DNA of 23,768 nt, taken from NCBI GenBank assembly GCA_025769875.1, contig JAGFNK010000729.1, positions 1-23,768 on the forward strand. Direction: 5' to 3'. This document shows, piece by piece, positions 17,518-23,768 of the stretch. Below the pieces are notes generated by a model. It had not been told where the DNA came from. It searched no databases and was given only the letters and a program-made list of their open reading frames with translations. The stretch comes from Russula earlei. Lineage: Eukaryota; Basidiomycota; Agaricomycetes; Russulales; Russulaceae. Both the position numbers and the translations under genes were made by a program. Position 1 is the first letter of the stretch. Each line of letters begins with the position of its first letter.

Positions 17518-18410
17518 AAACACATTATGGATCCTCCAGTGGCTAGGGAGATCCAATCTGTATGTCACAGGGCTGATCACCTCCATGATTTCAAAGGGCC
17601 CATAATGTTTGGGCATAGTTTCACTGTAGGATGTGTTGTTTTTAGGTTGGTGCTGTTGAGCCATACCATTTCTCCTTTCTGATAAGGTTGGAAACTACTT
17701 TCCAATTGTCTATTCTTGGTATCTTGCTTCCCTGATTTGGCTGGTGTGCTCTGGGCATAAAACCCATCCATAAGAAGAAAGGGGACTGCTTTGTTGTCTC
17801 TGAAACTTGAGAATTCATCATGTATTGCACCAGAGGCAGCCAGTCCACCCAGTCATCTTGTTGGTGGTTGCAAAAGATCCTGAGTGACATTTCCATTGTC
17901 TGATTTGTCCTTTCTGATTGTCCATCTGTCTGGGGATGGTAGGCGGTGCTGATATTCTGTTTGATATGCAGCTGGTCACAAAGTTCCCTAATAAACTTGG
18001 AAACTTATTAGTTTGTCATGATTGGATATGATCTTGCTTGGCACTCCCACAAAGGGGAATATTCTATCCTTGTAGAGCTGTGCTAGCTCTTCTGTGTCCA
18101 TCTCTTCCTTGCAAGGAAGCAAGATGATGCCTTTAGTACAATCATGGTCAGTGACAGTTAATATACTGTCATATCCTTTCAACTTCAGCAATTTGACCAC
18201 AAAGTCCATGCTGACAGTCAAGAAGGGAGTAGCCCCTTCTTCTGGTGGTATGGGATACAGGGGAGGTCAACTTGGATGAGTGTTTGACTTGTTACTTTGG
18301 CAAACTGCACATCCTTCCACATATCAATCGACAAAACACCTCATGGTGGGCCACCAGTAGTATCACATCATTCCCAGTAATGTTTTAGCTTCCCTGGATG
18401 TCCTGCTGTG
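17518..18410 (-). pseudogene. pol: Integrase of B1, broken
   Basis: B1 Pol upstream of the copia insertion. From right to left: the integrase zinc domain (region 18410-18290, C-x2-C strand reads as CAVCQSN-like), core with SMDFVVKLLKLKGYDSILTV and SKIISNHDKLIS, then [30 protein letters not shown], and the GPY/F region. Against B2 it lacks 73 bp at 17697-17700, which shifts the frame at IDNWKV. The second catalytic Asp context ISDRD of B2 is ISNHD here: Asp is kept in neither position with certainty, so activity is not expected. It ends at 18410 against the B2 LTR. Confidence 0.85.
18406..18410. repeat. Presumed target site of B2 (CTGTG)
   Basis: The last five bases of B1 before the B2 LTR. 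The partner copy should follow the B2 5' LTR right of the window. The uninterrupted sequence in B2's own pol reads CTGCTGTGGGACTG. Confidence 0.55.
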
Positions 18411-18998
18411 TGTTAAGGCTCCAAAGTGCCTTAAATAAGATCAATGGTCGCGTCTATAAACGCGTCCTACCAATGCAGATATGCTTGAGTCAAGCAAGCA
18501 ATACTCGTGGAGGGGAAGGAGTGTTAGATCCTTCTAGAGTATGACAACAAGATGAGAGGGGCTCTGCAGATGGGGTAGGAGTCAACTGTTTGGGATTGGC
18601 AAACTAAGTCGAGCTTAGGGCTCAACTGTTACGACTGGGGGCTTTATATAGCCCTACAGGGATAAGGTTTGTACTACTGTAGTACTAGTCGGTGCTATAG
18701 AAGCAAAACATGGCTCATAGAAGCGAGGTTGCTTCTATGTAAACGATCTCGGTGCTGGAAGCATTAAGTGCTTCCCCAATCAAGGAATCGACGTACGTGG
18801 CGGTACAGGAACATCTGGGACAGAAGCAATGCTACTCATTGCTTCTTCAGTACATCTTCTGAAAGATACGATCAACGCGCTCCGAATGTGATATCAAGGA
18901 ACATAAACGATCAAGATCTGACGCACGCATAATGCAAACGGTGCAGTCCATAGTTCAGGTGTTCCGGCATCTTCCGGACCCCAAACCACTCGGTAACA
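18411..18998 (-). repeat. 3' LTR of B2 (588 bp)
   Basis: Plus-strand ends TGTTAAGGC (18411) and CGGTAACA (18998), with 5-bp inverted termini TGTTA/TAACA. The inner end abuts the PPT; the outer end abuts B1 integrase. It contains palindromes TGCTTGA-G-TCAAGCA (18482-18496) and GAAGCAATG/CATTGCTTC (18823-18845). Confidence 0.85.
18642..18651 (-). promoter_or_regulatory. TATA box of the B2 LTR
   Basis: Minus-strand CTATATAAAG, at the same place as in the B1 LTR. Confidence 0.6.
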
Positions 18999-19011
18999 TT
19001 ACCCCTCCTTC
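18999..19011 (-). other. Polypurine tract of B2
   Basis: Minus-strand GAAGGAGGGGTAA directly before the LTR start TGTTACC, 28 bp after the Pol stop. Confidence 0.8.
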
Positions 19012-19039
19012 AGATTGGTGGTCCCACACACCAACGATT

Positions 19040-19668
19040 CTAAAATCGAGTGGTGGGGTCAACGCCATCATCATCAAGGGGAGGAGGTGATGTGGTGAAG
19101 GTGTATCGGCCTTCTTCTGCTGCCTCATAGGCAGCCAATGCTGAGGCCACTATCGCCTCTGACTCCTCAGCAGTGGCTGAAGGAGACATGATCTGTGGGA
19201 GTCTGTCAGAGTCCCTAGGTAACCTCCGGACTGGAGGTGTGTCTGAGCGAAGAGGAGTTGTAGTGAAAGGTTCTTGAAAGGTCCTGGACCCTTCTCCTTT
19301 CGCTACCTGCAAAATGCGCGGGTTAGCAGTGTCCTCCCTCTCCTGGTCGGACTTCCTCTTCCTGCTCGGGTGTGCCTGTTCCCATCCTCGGTGGAAAGGG
19401 CATGATCTGATTGGTGTATAGGAACGATGATAGGGAGGCACTAGGCAATGTGAGGCAGCGTCTGCTGCCAGTTGGTCGTGGCAATACTGGTGGGGCAGTG
19501 GACAGTACTTGTTAAAATGTCCTACCTCGCCACAATACTTGCATCGGTTCCTTTTCCTCCTCCCTTCTATCATGTTCAGCTGCTGAGGCTCTGGAATGAA
19601 GTCAGCCGTTGCAGTAGACGCTTCCCCACTGCTGCTATAGGAATGGTAATAGATAGAGCTCTGGGGGG
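19040..19668 (-). pseudogene. pol: Pol C-terminal tail of B2 with CCHC zinc knuckle
   Basis: Last part of the B2 polyprotein, put out of frame by one extra G in a G-run near 19660-19675 (B1 lacks it and reads through). It contains IPEPQQLNMIEGRRKRNR, the knuckle CKYCGEVGHFNKYC (19502-19543), a His/Tyr-rich stretch, a basic segment (RKRKSDQERED) that could be a nuclear signal, an Ala/Glu-rich helix (ASALAAYEAAEEG) and a Pro/Asp-rich end. It stops at TAG 19040-19042, just before the PPT. Knuckles of this type bind RNA or DNA; a Gag-like place at the end of Pol is unusual. Confidence 0.82.
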
Positions 19669-21388
19669 AAGGGATTTGGTGACGCTTCCGATCCTGCTCC
19701 TCCTCGAAGGCGCATACCGGACATGGTTTGGAGGACGTTCATCTCCTCTTCCGAATACCCTTGCACCGTCGTAGGTGTGGGGCTGGCTGGTACTGGTTCT
19801 GGGTCAGAGGTAGCATACCCCTGAGCGATGTCTGCCAAAGGCAGCTGAGGGACGAAGACGGGTAGAGGGGGAGTGGGCTGCCCAGCCCGATAGTTGGTGA
19901 GGAGTTCTTCAGCCCAGACACCTGGAGGGGTTTCTCCCTGGCTACAGCCTGCTTCAATGAACTCCCAACAACGTGAGCGTACTTTGGCTGCCGCCATTCT
20001 CTCCTTGGCTTCAGCCCTGTCTCTCTCTACTCCTCGCTTCTCAGCTAGGTACTTGCTGAGCTTGTAGCGCAGCTGCTTCTCCTCTTCTTCAAGCACCTTA
20101 TAGTTAGCTTCCAGCGTCTCTTGTAAGGTGTAGAGATGGTCCAAGCGGTAGAGTTCTGCCTGCAGCCCATAGTCGCCTAGCAGGTAGAGGGTCTGTCTCC
20201 AGCGCCCTTCGAACTGCCTCTCTGTGTCGAAGCAGTCTAAGTCATGTTCGTCTTGGCCATAGTTGTAGAGGTTATAGCAAGGGGTGGCTTGGAGGATCTC
20301 GCCATAGTCTGCATGGCCTTCTCCATTCTTCCCCCTCACTCTCGGCTCTCCCAAGGCAACGTCATAGGCCACATACCTGGCCGGTTTGTTGCCCCAAGTC
20401 ATGCCATCAGGGATGTCAATCCCTGTGTGGTGTCTGTCAGCGTCCCATCGTACCCAAGGCTCTCCAGGGTGGGCATCCTGGGCAAGAGTGCTGGTGGGGG
20501 ACGTCACATCCCAATCCCCAGGCTGAATGTCGACTTGGTCAGCAGGGGGTCCAAATTCGAGAGGACGCATATCTGCTTCTCCTTCTCCAGTGTTATGTTC
20601 ATCCATTCCTTGGAAGAAGGCAAGAAGGGAAGCATCGGGAGTGGTGATTTCAAGTGGCCCCTCTACACCAGAGAGGTCGGATTGGGGAACGATTTCATTA
20701 GTGGGAGTTTGGGACATTTGTGAGCGACGATGTGGGGATGAGGAAGTAGAGGGCATCTTTCGCTGGACTTTTATAACTCGTATGGCCGTGGGGTTCTTTC
20801 TGTGATATTCCTCTATTAGTCTAGACGCTTTGATGTTCTCTACTGGCTCCCAAGAGTCATGGGCTTCGGAGTACCCTTCCCACCGGACTTGATACTCTAG
20901 TTGTTTCCTCCTTCCAGTTCGTCTTGAACCTAAAATCGTTGCTACTTCATATTCCTCTTCTCCTTCCACCAATTCTGCTTCTGGATTGGTGTAGTTGGCC
21001 CCATGCTCCTCGGTTTCCTTGTAAGGTGTCAATAAGGAGGCATGAAACGCGTTATGGATCCTCCAGCGGCTAGGGAGATCCAATCTGTATGTCACCGGAC
21101 TAATCACCTCCGTGATTTCAAAGGGCCCATATCGTTTTGGGCGTAGTTTCACTGTAGGATGTGTCGTTTTTAGGTTGGTGCTGTCGAGCCATACCCTTTC
21201 TCCTTTCTGATAAGGTTGGAAACTACTTCTTCGCTTCCACATTAGGGAAGCGATCTTCATTGCTTCTTGTGCCTGTGATCTCGCTTCCTGGATCCGGACT
21301 TTCCAATTGTCTATTCTTGGTATCTTGCTTTCCCGATTTGGCTGGTGTGCCTTGGGCGTAAAACCCATCCATAAGAAGAAAGGGGATT
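19635..21388 (-). CDS. pol: Pol of B2: integrase C-terminus, chromodomain, long extension
   Basis: Open frame of 577 codons from MGFTPKAHQPN. It holds the integrase C-terminal GPY/F module (RPKRYGPFEI, residues 77-86) and the motif SLLTPYKETEEHGANY. The chromodomain is at about residues 138-190 (EEEYEVATIL, YQVRWEGY, DSWEP; bases 20799-20957). A 380-residue extension of unknown function follows: a Ser/Thr/Pro and acidic part, ARYVAYDVALGEPRVRGKNG, a Tyr/Leu-rich part and a coiled-coil-like segment at about 405-463 (EANYKVLEEEEKQLRYKLSK). The frame is lost at its right end by a +1 base near 21390 and at its left end near 19665, where B1 continues into the zinc knuckle. Without these two lesions it would be one polyprotein with its neighbours. 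Confidence 0.88.
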
Positions 21389-21390
21389 GT

Positions 21391-23768
21391 CTAGGTTGTC
21401 TCTGAAACGTTAGAATTCATCGTGTATTGCACCAGAGGCAGCCAATCCACCCAATCGTCTTGTTGGTGGTTGCAAAAGATTCTTAGCGATGTTTCCATCG
21501 TCTGATTCGTTCTTTCTGATTGTCCATCTGTCTGGGGATGGTAGGCAGTGCTGATATTCTGTTTGATATGCAGCTGGTCGCAAAGTTCCCTAATGAACTT
21601 GGAACTTATTAGTTTATCTCGATCGGATATGATCTTGCTTGGTACTCCCACAAATGGGAATATTCTGTCCTTGTAGAGCTGTGCTAGCTCTTCTGCGTCC
21701 ATTTCTTCTTTGCAAGGAAGCAAGATGACGCCTTTAGTACAATCGTGGTCAGTGACAGTCAATATACTGTCGTATCCTTTTGACTTTGGCAATTTGACCA
21801 CAAAGTCCATGCTGACAGTCGAGAAGGGAGTAGCCCCTTCTTCTGGTGGAATGGGATACAAGGGAGGTCGATTTGGATGAGTGTTTGACTTGTTACTTTG
21901 GCAAATTGCGCATCCTTCCACATATCGATCGACAAAGCGTCTTATGGTGGGCCACCAGTAGTATCGCATCATTCCCAGTAATGTTTTAGCTTTTCCTGGG
22001 TGTCCTGCTGTGGGACTGTCATGATACTGTTCCAGTAAGGTCCTGTGGGTTCCTTCGTCGCCTGTAACCACCAAGGCTTCATTCTTCCACCATAAGTTAT
22101 GTCGCTTCTCCAGTCGGTGTCTCTGTACCCAATCAAGTAACTTTAATCGGTGTCTTTCTTCCCCTTGTTGGTTCTTTATCCGTTCTTCCAATGCAGTAGT
22201 GTGCATTACTCGAATAAAAAGATGGTCAGGTAGCGCGACCACTTCTTCTTTATCCCCTTGTCCATCGTCAAGGTCAGGTCTCCTTGACAGGGCATCTGCT
22301 TTATTCCTTGCCCCTGCCTGATGTTTCAATTCTAAGTCGAAGTCCGCCAAGAAGGTAATGTATCTTGCCACTCGACCATTTATTCGCTGAGGGTGTCGGT
22401 AATGCAACAGGTTTGCATGGTCTGTATAAACCACCACCTTATGCTTTGCTCCCATGAGTAGGTGTCGCCAGTGTTTCAAGGCTCGCACCATGGCTAAGAA
22501 CTCTTTGTCCCATATGTCGTAGTTCTTCTCTGCTTGTTTCAAGGCTGCTGAGAAGTAACCTATTGGCCTCCTCTTTCCTTGTTCGTCCTTCTGGAATAAT
22601 ACTGCTCCAATGGCATAATTGGACGCGTCTACTTCCAGTTCAAAGGGTCGCTCCTCATCAGGATGGAGCAGGACAGGGTCAGAAGATACTATCTGGATAA
22701 GTCGTTCCAGAGCATCTTTGCATTCTTGGGTCCATTCAAATGGCACCCCTTTCTTTGTCAAGGCAATAATGGGTCGAGCAATCTGACTGAATCCTCGAAT
22801 GAAAGCCCTATTGTAACTGAGGACTCCCATGACTTTGCGCACTTCGTGTACGTTCCTTGATTTCCCGAGGCCAGTCCGTGATTCCTCGGACTTGGAGGCC
22901 TCCATCTTCATCTTCCCTTTGTCTATGTCCCATCCTAGCATGGTTAGTTTTCGCACCATGAACTGGCACTTCTGGGGTTTCAGGAAGTATGACTTCTTCT
23001 GCATCAGTGTGAGTAGTTCGTTGACACATTGCTCATGGATTTCTAGTTGTTCAGGACTGTCCCCCGTGGCAATTCCAAAGTCATCCAGATAGTTGACCGT
23101 GTATTCTGCCCATCGGTCCAGCCAGTCACCGAAGTCTCTTCTCATCAGCCTAGTAAAGAAGGCTGGTGCGTTCTTGAGCCCAAAATACATGACGTTGGGC
23201 AGGTAGGTTCCATATGGCGTCTTGAAGGCTGCCTTCCAGCGATCTCCTTCTGCCAGTCGCACATTATTGTATCCCCATCGTATATCGAATTTGGAGAAGA
23301 CCTTTTTCCCTCGGAGTCTTTCCACCTCTTGTTCCAGATGTGGTAAAGGTTCATTGTCTCGTCTGGTCCACTGATTTAGTCGTCGATAGTCTACAATGAT
23401 CCTCTTCTCCTTGCTGTCCTTCTTGCCAATGAAGAACACTGGAGATGTGTAGCTGGATGGACCTGGAGTGATGTATCGCTTCTCTACTTCATCAGCTAGG
23501 AATTTCTTGAGGTATTCTCGCTCATCTCGTGTTAGGGGGTACACTTTGCAGTTTAGTTCCTTTGGTGCGTCAGGTAACAGCTCTATCTGCATGTCTGGTT
23601 CCCTTGGTGGTGGGAACCTCTGGGACTTCTCTTCTGAGAAGACATCTGCAAAGCGGTGGAATTGCTTTGGAACATTGGCAAGGGGATCCTCTCCTTCCTG
23701 TGGTTTAATCGACTGCTGGGCCCACTTCTGAGCAATAGTCGTCTTTTGTAGGTAAATGGCTTCCCCTT
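21391..23768 (-). CDS. pol: Pol of B2: RT, RNase H and integrase, open at the right edge
   Basis: Open from the window edge, with FADVFSEEKSQRFPPPREPD before Met at 23592, so the start is outside. Numbering from that Met: RT has Asp103 (FDIRWGYNN) and YLDD at 168-171; RNase H has Asp322 (VDASNYAIGA), Glu364 and Asp391 (YTDHANL); the integrase zinc domain has His524, His531, Cys561 and Cys564; the core has Asp596 (MDF), Asp657 (ISD) and Glu693 (QSERTNQ), a D,D35E spacing. All catalytic residues are present. Residues 235-250 are out of frame between two compensating indels. A +1 base near 21390 gives a stop after VSETT. Function: synthesis and integration of element DNA. Confidence 0.93.
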   Translation of the reverse strand, partial: GEAIYLQKTTIAQKWAQQSIKPQEGEDPLANVPKQFHRFADVFSEEKSQRFPPPREPDMQIELLPDAPKELNCKVYPLTRDEREYLKKFLADEVEKRYITPGPSSYTSPVFFIGKKDSKEKRIIVDYRRLNQWTRRDNEPLPHLEQEVERLRGKKVFSKFDIRWGYNNVRLAEGDRWKAAFKTPYGTYLPNVMYFGLKNAPAFFTRLMRRDFGDWLDRWAEYTVNYLDDFGIATGDSPEQLEIHEQCVNELLTLMQKKSYFLKPQKCQFMVRKLTMLGWDIDKGKMKMEASKSEESRTGLGKSRNVHEVRKVMGVLSYNRAFIRGFSQIARPIIALTKKGVPFEWTQECKDALERLIQIVSSDPVLLHPDEERPFELEVDASNYAIGAVLFQKDEQGKRRPIGYFSAALKQAEKNYDIWDKEFLAMVRALKHWRHLLMGAKHKVVVYTDHANLLHYRHPQRINGRVARYITFLADFDLELKHQAGARNKADALSRRPDLDDGQGDKEEVVALPDHLFIRVMHTTALEERIKNQQGEERHRLKLLDWVQRHRLEKRHNLWWKNEALVVTGDEGTHRTLLEQYHDSPTAGHPGKAKTLLGMMRYYWWPTIRRFVDRYVEGCAICQSNKSNTHPNRPPLYPIPPEEGATPFSTVSMDFVVKLPKSKGYDSILTVTDHDCTKGVILLPCKEEMDAEELAQLYKDRIFPFVGVPSKIISDRDKLISSKFIRELCDQLHIKQNISTAYHPQTDGQSERTNQTMETSLRIFCNHQQDDWVDWLPLVQYTMNSNVSETT

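Larger units (their letters stand above)
9696..18410 (-). mobile_element. Ty3/gypsy chromovirus B1, old copy, split by copia and by B2
   Basis: Minus-strand family-B element. The 3' LTR remnant (9696-10180), PPT, Pol C-terminus and chromodomain (10228-12224) are separated by a Ty1/copia insertion (12225-17512) from the integrase (17518-18410). At 18410 the frame is cut by the LTR of B2. The remaining pol, gag and 5' LTR should lie right of the window. Compared with B2 it has lost many CpG sites, has stops at former CGA codons and a 73-bp deletion, so it is the older copy. Confidence 0.88.
18411..23768 (-). mobile_element. Ty3/gypsy chromovirus B2, 3' part, cut by the right window edge
   Basis: Minus-strand family-B element inserted into B1 in the same orientation. 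Visible are the 3' LTR, PPT and most of pol. Pol is open at the window edge, so protease, gag and 5' LTR lie to the right. It keeps CpG sites that B1 has lost and has only a few single-base lesions, which marks it as younger. Confidence 0.9.

Noticed and set aside
9696..18998. The LTRs at 9696-10180 and 18411-18998 as the 5' and 3' LTRs of one element.
   Set aside because: Each is preceded on the minus strand by its own PPT and Pol C-terminus, so both are 3' LTRs of two elements.
1..23768. CRISPR array, tRNA, rRNA, bacterial operon features.
   Set aside because: No spaced short repeats, no cloverleaf or rRNA words seen; the content is eukaryotic retrotransposon throughout.

Overview
This 23.8 kb window is a pile of nested LTR retrotransposons with no convincing host gene, tRNA, rRNA or CRISPR array. 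The proteins are Ty3/gypsy chromoviruses (Pol ending in a chromodomain) and one Ty1/copia element. The RT wording (FDIRWGYNN, YLDD), the long Pol tails and the missing introns point to a filamentous fungus, most likely a basidiomycete of the Agaricomycetes. That assignment is inference. Many stop codons lie at former CGA arginine codons, and the paired copia LTRs carry CA facing TG, which fits a repeat-rich region decaying by CpG deamination.

Layout. (1) 1-4713, plus strand: 3' part of chromovirus 'A+' (RT, RNase H, integrase, chromodomain, PPT, 3' LTR 3885-4713), full of stops and frameshifts. A solo LTR of another family (1915-2875, TG...CA, GAACT duplication) sits inside its integrase. (2) 4714-8775, minus strand: 5' part of a second family-A element 'A-': 5' LTR (7948-8775), a long leader with unfamiliar ORFs, and the start of gag, cut at 4714 exactly where the A+ LTR ends. 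A+ therefore appears to have jumped into the gag of A-. (3) 8776-9695: unassigned sequence with a degenerate direct repeat. (4) 9696-18410, minus strand: old family-B chromovirus 'B1', split by a complete Ty1/copia element (12225-17512, 480-bp LTRs, GCATG duplication). (5) 18411-23768, minus strand: a better-preserved family-B element 'B2', inserted in the integrase zinc-finger region of B1 and running off the right edge with an open pol frame.

How the parts work together: each family supplies the usual cycle of reverse transcription (RT/RNase H primed from a PBS and PPT), integration (HHCC plus D,D35E integrase, GPY/F module, chromodomain targeting) and LTR-driven transcription. All copies here look disabled, though B2 has few lesions in the visible part. 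The least ordinary features are the gag-preceding ORFs of family A, the long Pol C-terminal extension of family B that ends in a CCHC zinc knuckle, a conserved hairpin just after the TATA box in two LTR families, and a cluster of CRE-like sites in the family-A LTR. The order of nesting predicts what lies beyond both window edges.
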